A DNA stretch of 64,000 bases, taken from the NCBI RefSeq assembly GCF_921293095.1, contig NC_060248.1:134986972-135050971 (forward strand), in the 5' to 3' direction. The translations under genes and the position numbers were made by a program. Shown piece by piece: positions 47,029 to 59,282 of this stretch (its first letter is position 1; every line of letters starts with the position of its first letter). This DNA comes from Ischnura elegans (taxonomy: Eukaryota > Arthropoda > Insecta > Odonata > Coenagrionidae). The notes under the pieces were generated by a model that did no database searches, was not told the origin of the DNA, and was given only the letters and a program-made list of their open reading frames with translations.

Positions 47029-47701
47029 AATTGACATATCCTCCGCAAAAACCAAACAGTGACTGAAAATAAAATCTAAGAAGGGACAGAAAGCAACACT
47101 CAATAATTAGGACTTCTACTCCTATGAAATTGGTATCAAAGTGAGTATAGAGGAATACATGCAGGTAAACAAAATTGTAATTAATTTTCAAGTACTTCAA
47201 TGAAAAATGTAACTAAATATGTAAAAAATCATAAATTTAAATATGTCTTAAGGAGTCAAAATTGTTCTGGTCTACCATACCATGCTAACATGATTTTATC
47301 TTCGTACTAGCACTCATCAATGCCGAATCATTCCTGAAAAAAATTAAAATCATTATTATTGTTGAAGTAGCAAAGCTATCAATCAATTCATCTATGTGCT
47401 AATACCTTTTAATGCAGAAGCAATACTTATAGCATATGAACAATCTTTTTCACATACAATGACGAATGACATTGCAAAGCCTACAACTAGTAAGCGTTCC
47501 AACAAAGATGCCATGATGAATGCAATAAAAATTTAGAAAATATGGAACCTGGTGCAAACTGGTCTAAGAAACAATTTTAAACTACCATATTTAGGCATCA
47601 TGTGAAACTAAGTGCCAACATTTTTCCCTCCCTGAGATATAACTTTTGAATAAGTATTTGGTACCTGTATTCCACATCACGCCACAGAGTATGGTCTATA
47701 C
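47029..47701. other. No recognisable feature
   Basis: AT-rich; nothing recognised. Confidence 0.5.
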
Positions 47702-47790
47702 CCTTTTCACCAGACTCCTTCCTACCGCCAGCTTTGAATGTTTATCCTCCTCCATCAAACGACCATAACCAATGTTTCCTATGGAGCTTC
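47702..47790 (-). CDS. Candidate upstream exon of gene B
   Basis: Acceptor TTTATAAATCTAG, donor AAAAGG/GTATAG. The only sensible frame reads GSSIGNIGYGRLMEE and ends in a basic VKR at phase 0, which fits the phase-0 start of the gene B exon at 26159. Gene A exon 6 has GGSIGNALMTKE and also ends basic just before its large exon. The resemblance is short and the donor weak, so this is tentative. If right, the whole 26.6-42.3 kb transposon complex lies in a gene B intron. Confidence 0.4.
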
Positions 47791-49450
47791 CTAGATTTAT
47801 AAATGAAAAGGACACATTAAAACATTTTTATGATTGTGTGGTCTCAAAATTATTTCTTTACACCATGCACCATGTCATGCCATCACTTAGATCAATATTC
47901 ACAAGAGAAAACGAGACACAGTGATATATATAAGAAATGGTATTTTAGTATCTCAGTATAGTTTTTATTAAAAATATGAGGAGCACGTCTAGTACCACAC
48001 CAATTAAAAAAGTACAGTCATTTGCAGCATGGCTGATGTCTCTCCCTACATATAATATTGAAATCTAACCAACTCTTAAATATATATGAACTGAAATATG
48101 TCCTAATCATCAGGAAACAATCCTCTTGCCGTGAACTTTCTATCTTTAACAGAGCAGAAGACTCTACAGTATGCCGTGACCTTTGCTGGCTCTTGAGTGA
48201 GCATGCCTCAGAAAATACTTTTTCATTATACCAGCCTCAGTCTTGCCACCAATCCTATTCATAGAATTCTCATGTGGATGAGACTAAGTTACTAGTAGTG
48301 AGTCCATCTCCACCCACCCTTCTCTAAAATGGGTACATACACTTGAGTGTTGAATTAATTTGATGATATTTTTACTAAATCTATACTCAAGAAAAAGATA
48401 AATGCAAAAAAAAGTGTATATTGACAGAGGGCAACATTTTGATATATCACACAGTTACATTATTTTATTTATATTTCTTAGAACTTGTGGAAGAAGAATG
48501 AGAAAGATCAAATTTATTACAACATAAATTGCACTGTTTTGGTGTAGTTGGATGGCAGGTAATAATGGACACAAAAATGGGGCGAAATATTTGTATTGAT
48601 GTTTGGAACCCTAAAAGTTATAACATAAAACAAATCAGTGAATTTGATCTCATCCAACAATATGCCATTTAAGTTGAACATTCCAATTTGTCTTCTACGA
48701 TTTGAGGGAGCTTGCAAATTCAATTAATGCACATATATATAGCATCCTGGTTCTTTCTGCAGTATTTTCTCAACATTGTGATCAAGTAATTTACGATACT
48801 TACTTTGGATCCATTCAAGGGTGTGGGATCCATTCAATGTGTGTATGAAAATTCGGGTTAAAAATCATAAAACCATACTCCAAGACAACTTACCAAGATA
48901 ACAGAGCAGTGAAATGCAAATGAAGACCATGAAGACTGATTAAGATTTACACCCACGGTATATTAATGAGCCATTTACATCCCTCCAATACACAGGCATC
49001 ATATTACTCTGGTGAAATTCAATAAACGCGAAAATTATTATAGACTATGAAGGCAAGGAAAGAGCAAATTTGAGATTTTAAAATTTTCCGAATTGAAAAC
49101 ATTTAGAGCGTAAGGGATGGTAAAAAAAATGCTGGCACGAGATTGTAAATAAAAAAATAATTAACACCTTTCTATCAGGATTATTTTCGAGTGTTACTGC
49201 GAAATTAACGAAATATAATTAGCTTATATTATAACAAATATCACCGTAACAAATGATAATTACAGCAACGAAAAAAGCTTTCATTTTTTAACCATTCACG
49301 AGCATACTAACCGCGACGTTAAAGCATCGTGGCAATATGCTACACACTAGCACTCATATACTTGATTCTCCGAAATATCAATTGAAAAATCCGGACCAAA
49401 TAGCCCAATAAAATCACCCAATCAAGACGCCCAAAAATATAACACAAATA
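47791..49450. other. No confirmed gene
   Basis: AT-rich. Frames at 48058-48264 and 48517-48723 are short and unsupported. Confidence 0.45.
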
Positions 49451-49459
49451 AATCTCCCG

Positions 49460-50055
49460 GCAAACATATGAATTGCGTCGAATAACGGCTCTATTTGTGG
49501 TAATTAAACCACACGGATGAGCAATGATGAATTTAGAGCCAATAAAAACTCAGCGGATGAAACAGTAGAATATTATATATTTTCGCAATGGCTAAGAAAA
49601 GGGAAGGCTGACAATGAACCTTCGGCCATTTTCATGACGTCACGACCTCAGGGAAAGCAACACATTTGTAAAGTTAATAGAGTTAACTACGTATGACAAA
49701 TCAATGTGAATCGAAATCAAAGCAAATTGAAACCATAGAATCAGCCAAGAACCTTAACACAGTTACTTAAAGGGTACTTGGAATTTTGACCCTCAAAGAT
49801 TTATGAAAAATATACCTATCACCGGACGAAGATAGCGTCGAAGTAGAACCGAAGACGAATACCGCCGAATCCCAGCTGTATTTGAAGTATTTATATCACA
49901 CAGATGAGAAATGATAAATTAAGATCCAATAAAAATCCCAAGGATAACAGAATAGAATATGAATAATAGAACTACAAATGCGCTATTACCTAATGGCGTC
50001 CTTCGGCCATTTTCATGACATCACGAACCTCATGGTGCTCATGGTAAAGGTCACA
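49460..50055. repeat. Tandem duplication of about 400 bp with promoter-like motifs
   Basis: Copies around 49480-49690 and 49880-50070 share GATGAG..ATGATAAATTA-like, CCAATAAAAA and CCTTCGGCCATTTTCATGAC segments. On the minus strand each has TGACGTCATG or TGACATCATG, then AAAATGGCCGAAGG, a CRE-like plus YY1-like layout. It may be a duplicated promoter; no gene is tied to it. Confidence 0.4.
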
Positions 50056-50114
50056 TTTATAAGATTACGTATCGCAAACAAATGTAAGTCGCATAAAAAA
50101 TTGATAACTCACCT

Positions 50115-50290
50115 CTTTATGAAAGCAGCAAGGAGCAGTAGACGGCAGAGGTTGCAATATTAACGCGTTGTGGTACCTGAGGTTTTATCGTTGCATCTTG
50201 CGTCCTTGTCCTTGTGTTTATCCAGCGACACGGAGCGCCACACACGGTGCTAACAAGAACTCATAGTCCAACATGTCTGCTACCTTCAGC
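50115..50290 (-). promoter_or_regulatory. Candidate non-coding 5' exon
   Basis: GC-richer than its surroundings on the minus strand and ends in CATAAAGAG/GTGAGT, a good donor. Only an 18-codon frame lies inside. It could be a 5' UTR exon of gene B or of another minus-strand gene. Confidence 0.3.
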
Positions 50291-51753
50291 ATCACGAAAT
50301 ATCAGAAATATCACGAAAAACATTATATTCTTTTGATGTAAAAAAGAATTATTCGCCAATATTAAATACGCTCATCAATTTACATCTGAAACAATATTTA
50401 TCAAGGTGGCAATTTTTGAAAGGACGATCCATTCATTTGATCAAGTCACGGACCTATTTAAATAAATATATTTTTTAAATTATACATTTGCCTATCTGGA
50501 AGTACGCAAGCAATTTAAAAAACATAACAATTATGGCAGGAATAGATTTCATACCGAAAGTATAGCAAAATGTGTGTTTAAATGCAGAATACTTCTATAC
50601 ACGGGTTTTATTATGAAAATATCCGAGTTTTATTTTTACACCGCATTTACACCAAAAAAACACGTGTAAATAATTTCTCGGTGCTGTCTGGGGAGCCCAT
50701 CGGCATGTTTCCACGGCCATATAGATGTTATTCCTTGCTTTCAAGCCCTATTAACAAATATAATATCAGAAACGCAAACGGCTTCTTACCAAGGCCGAAG
50801 TGAAATACTTCTTATGAAGTGACGTATGTTAATGTTTTTAATCTCCTGAGTCTCGATCAAGTGATAATAATAATGGCAGGGCACAGCAAACCTAAAAAAA
50901 TGATTCTATCCTAGGGACGTTTTGCGGGTATAGAATAGGCGGCATATTTAATCGTTGAACAGGGTGAATAATTTCCGGAAGTACCATTATTACCGTTAAA
51001 GGCTATTTTATAACGATGCTTGCCTAATCACCAAAGGAATAATTTGAGATTTAAGGAAGTAAAATACCATATGAAAGAAAGAGACGAAAGAGATTTTGCA
51101 AATAATTTCCGAATAAACTTCCACGAAAACAGTGCAATGGATATAATCCGAGGGATTTGCGGATGTCTGATCACTTTCAGGTGCTGGAAAATCTGAAATA
51201 TTATCTCTCGCCCAAAAATTAGATGAGTATTACGACAGAAACCACAGGCTAATACTTCTAATACGCGGTAAATGTACTTTTCATGAGAGTTGCTCGCACC
51301 ATCGATAACAGCTGCATTAAAAGAAATCATCGAAAGAGGTATTAAGAATGAAAACGATACACATTTTTCCAACTTATATAATGTACACACACATCAAATC
51401 TACATTTCCAGAATGATTACACAATGCTATTGAAACTGAGATTATTCATACAATCAATGCAAGGTAATTTCATGAAAAATAAATTTTAAGTATTCACAAT
51501 TTAACATTTCTATTAATTCTTTCTATTACTAATTTCTATTTCTAATTACTAATCATTCTAAGAGATTCAATTTAGTAGGAGAGAATGATGAATAGTTGAT
51601 GAAAGCCGTCGCACATCTTGCATTTTCTCAGTGTTACTTCATTCCTCCACTGTGAATGACATTGACCACTGGAACAGCAGAACCTGTAATTTAAAATATG
51701 TATAAATTTTGCAGCTTTAGCACACCAAAAAAAGGAATCATACAGCTATTTCA
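50291..51753. other. Mostly unassigned; open minus-strand frame at 51028-51390
   Basis: Includes the repeat-like piece 50581-50705. The 120-codon minus-strand frame follows a possible acceptor (TTTTAATGCAG) but matches no family known to me. Confidence 0.35.
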
Positions 51754-51852
51754 TCGCTTCTCAGGGTCCTTGGGGACTCTAAAAAGCGAAATCCCCGAAG
51801 TCTTGTGGCCATAACCAGTGGTGCAACGCGGTACCACACACGTCCACGGCAT
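51754..51852 (-). pseudogene. Decayed THAP-domain start exon
   Basis: Reads MPWTCVVPRCTTGYGHKTSG then ISLFRVPKDPEKR. That is the THAP start (C5, C10), a Val-Pro-Lys box and the stretch before the conserved Trp. The Trp position is a TGA stop, followed by NSC-IP-like codons, so one change seems to have ended the frame. No donor precedes the stop. It may come from a THAP transposase or host gene, and is not the same subtype as gene A's THAP domain. Confidence 0.6.
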
Positions 51853-52030
51853 TTTCCTTTTTTCAGTAAATCCGCGATATATATCCACGAAATATTAATG
51901 TAGAACAGTAAGGAAATAATGCAGAAGACTAACATTCGAAAATAAATGAAAAATAAATCTTAATTAATTACAAAAATGACTATTTCCACTCACCTGTAGT
52001 ATGCGCTCAACAATACGGAAATTAACTTAC

Positions 52031-52165
52031 CCGCTAATTCTTGCCCTCCAGAATACGTGGCGCCGCCCCGGCAAACGTGCGGCAGGTTGAGGAAACGACT
52101 TCAATAAAAGACCATGGGTTCCCAAAGGAGTGGGATAGGGAGTGACCAAGGCCCTTATATACTGG
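52031..52165 (-). promoter_or_regulatory. Candidate TATA promoter and first exon
   Basis: TATATAA at 52161-52155 on the minus strand; about 130 bases on, AATTAGCGG/GTAAGT forms a strong donor. No coding start is evident, so it would be a 5' UTR exon. The stretch AAGATTAGTAACCAGTATA recurs in inverse orientation at about 61768-61786, which could instead mean a repeat family. Confidence 0.35.
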
Positions 52166-53269
52166 TTACTAATCTTCGGCTCAATGTTGTTGCCTTGACT
52201 GACGCAGCCACCCCTCAAACCCCTCCAGAGAAACTCTGGCGCACAGTGGCGCTACCACTAGGGGAAATATGGAACTAACTGCGGTCTCGGCGGCGGTTCG
52301 AAAGCAAATCGGGACGAGATGGAGTGATAAGAGTCGGATGTGGACGAATTATAGGAGGAACGATTAGATTAATTGAATAATTTCACCATGAAAATGCGCT
52401 ATGGGCTGTAAATCACTAGTTTCTTAGTTTCGGCGGGTAAATAGGACCTAGTGAAGCCAAAGTAACAATAAATTTATCTGCATTAGGGTTTTACCTAACT
52501 CTCGGAATTTTCTGATTAAATGCTATGATCGAAGGCGGCGGCAGTTGGAAAAAAACATATAGGTACATTAAAAGGCATTTCTCCCGTTAACGGCCATTTT
52601 ACACCGTGCACATAATTGCACAAACTGATGAATTTACTAAGGCGCTGTCAAAATAACATCGTGCAAAGCGATAAAGTGCTAGAACGAATACATGCAAGAT
52701 GGTGAAATAGCCCCTATTCTAATTTCATTGAAATATCCGTGCAATTGCACGCCAGATGGAGATAGAATAAGATCTCATGATGGCCACTGCTAGTCTTCTC
52801 TACAGAGTGAGTCAACACTTCCAATGGTCATTTTAACAAAACACAACAAAGAGTCACTCTCTCGTCGCCTAGGGTCCGGTCTCCCAGATGCCAACGTATG
52901 GTGAGGATATGATTGATCAGTTCACCTTACGCATGCTTATATAGGGTTATGTTATGCAAGCAGTTACATAACATACAGGGTGAATTCTGAAAGTGATGCA
53001 ATTGAATAACCCGTGCCACCCCAATTGGTTGGAGTGGGATCAAACTACTTGGAGTAGGAGGAATGGACTCTAATCATTGTTGCAAGACCAATCTGATCGC
53101 TTTCTAAGCTATGGAAGGACGTAAGTTATGACCGACCTTGTCAAGGAAAAAAATGGAATCAACAGTCGAGCAAAGTTTAAGTTTTATGCTAAATATCTTT
53201 AGGAAACGAAATAAGTTGAGGCTTCTAGCGACTCTGTTCTGCCCTACTCACAAGTTTTGAGGGAGTTAA
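52166..53269. other. No recognisable feature
   Basis: Nothing recognised on either strand. Confidence 0.45.
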
Positions 53270-53600
53270 AAGCCTTTACAATAATAACAATATGCCTTTA
53301 TTCAGGCGAGGTTGAGACTATGAAGTCCCCTCTTCCACCTATTGAAGGGCTCCTTGCCACAACATGCTACGAATCCACACCCTGGTTCCTGGCCAAACAC
53401 CAGATTTGTATGCTGCCTCACCTGTAGTCCGGAGGTCACCCCATCAGATATTTTTGTGCAAGTTAGGATTAAGGCAGCCCTGAAATGAACCCATTCTTCA
53501 TCCATAGAAGAGATACAAACAGCCATGAAAAAGACCTTACGAGAAGCCTCCGAAGAAACCTCCTTGGGCATGTACTCAGTCACAGCACAGTCGCTGGAAA
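53270..53600 (-). mobile_element. Retroposon-like 3' end
   Basis: On the minus strand, a 93-codon frame ends in TGA, directly followed by AATAAAGG and a short TTATTATTG tail, the sign of a non-LTR retroposon. The frame (FGQEPGCGFVACCGK) matches nothing I know. A host exon is the alternative, since a TTTTTTCCAG acceptor precedes it. Confidence 0.4.
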
Positions 53601-54660
53601 AAAATGTGCAGAGGCCTAAAGACAGTACTTAATCAATTTCTCATTACTCTAAATTAATGACACAATATCCAGATCACAAAGGAAATATAGTTAATTATTA
53701 ACCTACACTATTTAATGTCTCTTTAGAAGTGCACCCTATAACATTTATTGAATTAGAAATATAGAGCGGCTGTAAAATATACAAGACCATTTCAATGCAC
53801 TACTCTCCAGTGTTAGGAAAAATCTGAGAGAGTAAAAAGTTCTCTCTTACCTTTTGGAAATAATCACTAGGATTACCTCTATCAGGAAAAAAACACCTTT
53901 TGAAGCTTACCAACATTTATTTCCGAGAAAAATTGATAAGCAAACATTTTCAGGTATACATTCTATCAAAAGGAAGTAAATTTCCACATCAATTCATCAA
54001 ACAACATCTCTCTATAATGTCATGAAACAGACAGCCATAAAAAGCATCAATTATTCTCCTGAAAACGGATTAAATAAAAGCTGACTAAGTTCTTCATTTG
54101 AATTCTAGTAGGAAACAGCCACCATATGTCTTGAATATTGAAGTCCACTGATGAATCATCTTAAGGAACAGCCTTCAAGGAGTTTCACAGACATCATATT
54201 AGCTGATAGAACAAATAATAAAAAAGGATTAGTACAAGTATAAGGGCTAATAACAAAACCATGATAAGAAATTTAAAATAAAAAATGTCCAAAATTTAAG
54301 AAATTAGACCAAGGCATTTAAAACATATTAAGTCACAAAGAACACAAATATTAGTAATGTGAGTGAGAGTAAATTATTGAATAAACTGAATAAGAATAGG
54401 AAAAAAATAAATATTCAGGCTTACAATTAGATAATGATCAATAAACAAAATTAGTTCACAAATTTGGCATTTAAAGTAATGATTTCTTAATGATTTTATA
54501 AATAATTAAATAGCCATCCATGAATTCCTAAAAGTCAAAATGTAAAATTCATTTTTGTGTTTCATTGAAACAGCTATAAATTGTTAGGTGTAGACCTAAG
54601 CTATTTTTCAAGCTACAGTTTTGGCTTTAGCACTTTGTTGTAACTGTTGCAAGAAAAAAT
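53601..54660. other. No recognisable feature
   Basis: Very AT-rich; nothing recognised. Confidence 0.5.
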
Positions 54661-54668
54661 AAGTGCCT

Positions 54669-57191
54669 GTTACGTACGGGACAAGCTGAGTCAACCACTT
54701 GTTTGGCTCATTTTATGAAAAATGATATTTCAGCTCAATTAGAATTTTCATAATGCTGTGGTATTTTTTTCATATAACTTAAAAAGTATGCTTCAAGTAC
54801 ATATACTTAACATTATTAAGAAATTTTTTTCAACTAAGTTACAATTTTTTCACCTTTTGTTACGTACGGGACATTGTACACTTCAGGCTAAAAGTTATTG
54901 AAAGCAGGCAGAGTTAACATGGTCAAAAACACATTTATCAGAAAAGGTTGTTAAGCCAATTACAATATAAGAAGATCATATGTTTATAAGCATTACTTTC
55001 TTGATCAATTAACTTGTATTTGCTTAGCTTAATTATAATACAATTAAGGTATAAAAAAAATTATACAGCTACTTTAATCTTTTTACCATGGTATTATTTA
55101 AAAAAAAAGGAGAAAGATACCAGAGTTCATAATTTAAGATCTTTACGGTTAAATTTTCCATCGTCTTTTTTTGTTCAACATTATAGGAGGAGAAATAGCT
55201 TTAATCACCTCTGTCTCTCTATTGTATACAATACAATCGGGCAGCGTTGGCCATTTATAATGTTCTGGGGACTGGTGGGTACCATCTGGGGCACAGCTAG
55301 GAATTAAGGCTAGAGGAGGTTTTAGGGGCGACTAATAGTGGGGATCTGGGGGGTATGGAATACCTGCCAGGGCAAGCAGGAGGTACGGGGACCCTCCCCC
55401 AGAAATTTTTTAAGATAAATGGTTCAAAATGGGGAGTTTTACAGCTTTCTGAGGGATATTTTATTAATCCTTACACTTTTCTATAAGTAATATTAATCCA
55501 ATTAACTAATTTAGATTTGGGGGGTGATTATGCCCCAAAAACCTCCCCCCCCCCTCGCTGTGCCACTAGGTACCATGACTGTAACTTACAGTTGCTTCTG
55601 TGAGACAATTTCTGTGATTTTGCCTCAAAATAAATTGCCATTATATTGCACTAGAACCCACTGACCTCTGAATTCTGTCTTCACTTTAACAAACAGGTCT
55701 AAATTCAAGTTGATATCTTTAAAATGTTTCTCTCCTGAAAAACTTTCATTTGTATTGCATATCACGTGAAAGCTAAGGATATCTGGTGCTGCTTGAACAT
55801 TGTCTCAATGCTTTACTTTGATGATGGTATCATTTATATAATCTTCTCCAGCATAATATGCCTTGAACAAACAAATATTGAACAACAATACAATAAAACT
55901 TGTCTTTGAACAAACTACTGAAGATTCTGATGCAAAATCCTTGGCAGATTGAATAGAGCATCATTTTCATCCTCACTACTCTTAACATTCAGTCAGTTCT
56001 CTAAAATTGCATTCAGGAGAACTGATGTGAGCTTGATTTTTTAGCTTAAGTTTGCCTGCTATTCACTGTCATTTTTTCCCTTTCATACTTTTTCTTTGTC
56101 GGTAATATTTTCTCTCCGCTTTTTTCTTAATTAATTTATCCTCTTACTTCTTTTTAAGAACCCATCATGATCACTTGCATTTAGTTTACTTTGCATTTTC
56201 TTTACTCTAGCAACAGCAGTTGCCTAAGGTTTTTCCACCACCATTTAAATTCTGAAAAAGCATTAAATTTCTTATCTTCAAAGTTTCAGGCATTACTCAG
56301 TGGTGCTTATGTAAACTTACTTAAATAAAAATACTTCATGTAGTCCACATTGTTTATTTTCTGACCTTGATTCCCTCCTAGTAATCGGTCACAAAAATAA
56401 CATATGCTATAATCACTCACGCACTGAAACATGTATTACGTGTTGGCTAAAGGCGACTGTAAATTCTAGTATCACCAAACATCTAATCGAGAACAACTAT
56501 CCCAGTGATTTCACATCTGAGATCTACCACACACTGAGACAAAAGAAATTAAGTCCCCACTTTTTGTCATGAAGAACTGGAGATTATTGAGGTGACAAAA
56601 TCAAATGAAACGCAGGAATTAAACAGTCATGTTTTACCATTTCATTCACCTTACTTTTTCTAACCTTTTCTACCCGCCCTCTATGCACCTAAAATTTTAC
56701 TTGTTCTTCTGTTTACTACAATGCATACTTTCAACCACAGCACCTACTCCTCTGCCACTTTGTCATTTCATGACATAAACTTAATACCTGGCCCTTCTAT
56801 TAACTGATGCCAAACTCCCCAACCCTGAATGCCCAGAGCACAATTTTAAATTTAAATTACTGTAGGCCTAGACTTTTCTGGCCTAAATGTAAATAACGCT
56901 TCATTTTATGCTTTAGAATTAAATATTACCAAAATTTAGTAATGATATGACATAGTGAATTCATTTTTATGTATATTGCATATTATGTTGTGAAGTGTCC
57001 CGTACGTAACGTTACATACGGGACAGAAAGAAATTGAACATTAGGGTATGTTTAAATTTTATTATTTTTTCACAACATCATAACCATTTAGTTTGACACA
57101 AAACCAGTTTAGAAAATTGTATTTTGAGTAGCTGTTTGTCAAGAAACTTTGTGAAAAAATAAATTTATATATTTTATGTTACGTACGGGAC
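54669..57191. repeat. Array of the 14-bp motif GTTACGTACGGGAC
   Basis: Plus-strand copies at 54669-54682, 54859-54872 and 57178-57191 and a minus-strand copy at 56997-57010 are exact. A one-mismatch plus-strand copy at 57011-57024 forms a 28-bp palindrome with its neighbour. Spacing is 190 and 167 bp at the two ends, each spacer being T-rich before the motif. It may be a satellite-like array split by the 2.1 kb between copies 2 and 3, or the subterminal repeats of an unknown element. Confidence 0.6.
55286..55568. mobile_element. hAT-type miniature element, G-rich, copy 2
   Basis: Flanked by GGTACCAT at 55278-55285 and 55569-55576. The ends are CTGGGGCACAGC and the inverse of TAGTGGCACAGC. 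The centre (CTTTCTGAGGGATATTTT, TTAATCCTTACACT) is nearly the same as in 29463-29766. Confidence 0.88.
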
Positions 57192-57524
57192 AAAGAAACA
57201 ATCTACTTTTAAACACTGTATTTTACCATTATACTATCGCAAAATTAATATAATTTTGTGATAGAAACTCTTATACTGTACTATATTTTGATATTATAAT
57301 TACCAAGACACATAAAAATAGCATTTAGTCAAGCATTGATATGGCAACACAACCTATGAAAATGGCAATTTTTGAACAGCTGATGAAGAGACGACTTTGA
57401 ACCTAGGTTACCTACATATTTAAACATATTTGACTAAAATTCCTAGTAAATACTCATAATATAACCTTATGAGAAGACAATCATGACACAATAAGTTAAA
57501 TATAAAAAAATATTTTTATTTCCA

Positions 57525-57587
57525 AAAGTTACCTATTTTCATGGAATGGCCCATTAGAGGGGCCATTCCATGAAAATAGGTAACTTT
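57525..57587. repeat. Perfect hairpin, 28-bp arms and 7-base loop
   Basis: AAAGTTACCTATTTTCATGG followed by AATGGCCC (57525-57552) pairs without mismatch with 57560-57587. The loop is ATTAGAG. It lies just upstream of the gypsy fragment. Confidence 0.92.
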
Positions 57588-57599
57588 AGTTAGTAGATA

Positions 57600-58676
57600 G
57601 TACATATTACCAAAAGTTCTCCAGGAGTGTAAGTCAAGTCGTAGTTCACAAAGGTCATATGGAGGTTGTTAGTATGAAGAAAATTTTAAGAACCAAGGTT
57701 TGGAGGAAAAGTATGCAAAAAGATGTTGAACAGTGGTGTAGATCCTGCCATGAATGTCAGTTAGTGGCTAGGAGTGACCCACTAGAACCAATAGTACGAT
57801 CTGAATTGCCATGTCAACCATTGTAAGTTTGTATTTCCTTGGCCCCTAACCATCAGGGGGCAATTTGTTGATAGTGTTAGATTTGCACAGTCCTTATTTG
57901 TCTAAAGGCTTGTTCGCACGGTATGGTTTGCTAAAATCTATTTCATCAGATAATGGACCACCATTTAAAGATGCAGGATTTCAGAGGTTTCTGAAAGATT
58001 TAAATATTATCCATCATTTTTCTACACCATATTGGCCCCAGGCAAATGGAGCGGTAGAATGCCAAAACAGGAACATTATGAAAAGATTAAGGATTGCTGG
58101 TGCATAAAAGATAAGTTGGATAGAGGAACTTCTGATATACCTATCCTCATATTGAGCCACTCCCCACTTGGTAACAGGTTGCCCACCAGCAGCGTTGTTT
58201 TTAGGATGCAAGATTTGGTAAAAAAATTCCTGATTTACAGTTATGTATGCAGGTGAACCTGATATTAGCTGTAATAATTAGAGACAGGGAGTTAATGTTG
58301 AAAGATGATGGTAAATTGTATGCTCATTTAAACTGTCTTGCAAAGCCTAGTCTTGTGGAACCAGGGGATGTGGTGTTAATGAAACAAGCTTGGGAAAACA
58401 AACTATCCACTCCCTTTAGACAAGATCCTGTGACCATTATAGAATCTAATGGACATTCGGAGTTGATTTATGATAATCAAGGGAAACCTCATAGAAGGAA
58501 TACTTCTCATGCTAAACCATATCTTCAGAGGGAACAAGAGAATGGGAATAAGGAAGAGAACTACAATGAGCTAACACCAAGGGAGGATATAGTACAGTTG
58601 AGGACCAAAAATACGGAATCCAGAAACCCAAAAAAAAACCAGAAATCTAAAATGTTTGAAAATTCTTCTGCATAGG
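57600..58676 (+). pseudogene. Gypsy-C integrase fragment
   Basis: Starts in the integrase zinc site (VEQWCRSCHECQ). A deletion removes the region around the first catalytic Asp. Then come FARYGLLKSISSDNGPPFKD with the second Asp and NGAVECQNR with the Glu. After a frameshift near 58250 the tail VEPGDVVLMKQAWENKLSTP and RRNTSHAKPY end at 58676. No chromodomain. The 5' part of the element is absent from the window. Confidence 0.8.
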
Positions 58677-59267
58677 GTTTCGACTAGACACCTCGTGGCA
58701 CCGGCCTCTGAGCCTTGTTCTGGGACGAGTAGGATGTTAGCACACTCTGTAAACATACACTAACAACCTGGGCACTTAGGGATCTCAAATACCAAGCACA
58801 AGAGCCTGAACACATCTATAAATTAATTAATTAACAAAACATACCATGAAGACCAGAAATCCAGAAACCCTTTGGTCCCAAGCTTTCCGGATTTGAGGTC
58901 CTCAACTGTAGATGGAGGAAAGAATTTGCAACCTAATCCTGTGATGGCAGGAAACAATTACAGGAAAACAGGAGACTCTCCAGGAGAGATGAGGTCAATG
59001 AGAGAATGTAATAAATCTAGTTCTTTGCAGTATTATAAAATGTAGATCACTGAATAACTAGTATTTATTTATTACTTATTTACTGAACACTCAGTATTTA
59101 ACATGCGCTGATTATTTAACATATGCCAAGCTTGTAAAAAGACTTTTGATTTATCTGGAATGAAGAATGTTATTTTGGTTTATAAGTGAATTGGTGTAGT
59201 AAGTGTCAGGATTTGCATTTGTTTTTGTTCAAGACTTTACGTTTATGTAAGGGTAAGAATGTCTCTT
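58677..59267 (+). other. Gypsy-C untranslated 3' region
   Basis: Between the pol stop and the polypurine tract AAAGGAGAAAAGGGA at 59268-59282. No other feature seen. Confidence 0.5.
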
Positions 59268-59282
59268 AAAGGAGAAAAGGGA

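Noticed and set aside
51028-51390. Second half of a THAP protein following the decayed THAP exon
   Set aside because: The C-x2-H pair and AVPTIF-type box are not found there.
53302-53583. Host gene exon
   Set aside because: AATAAA and a trinucleotide tail directly after the stop favour a retroposon end, and no protein family was recognised. Kept only as a mobile element at low confidence.
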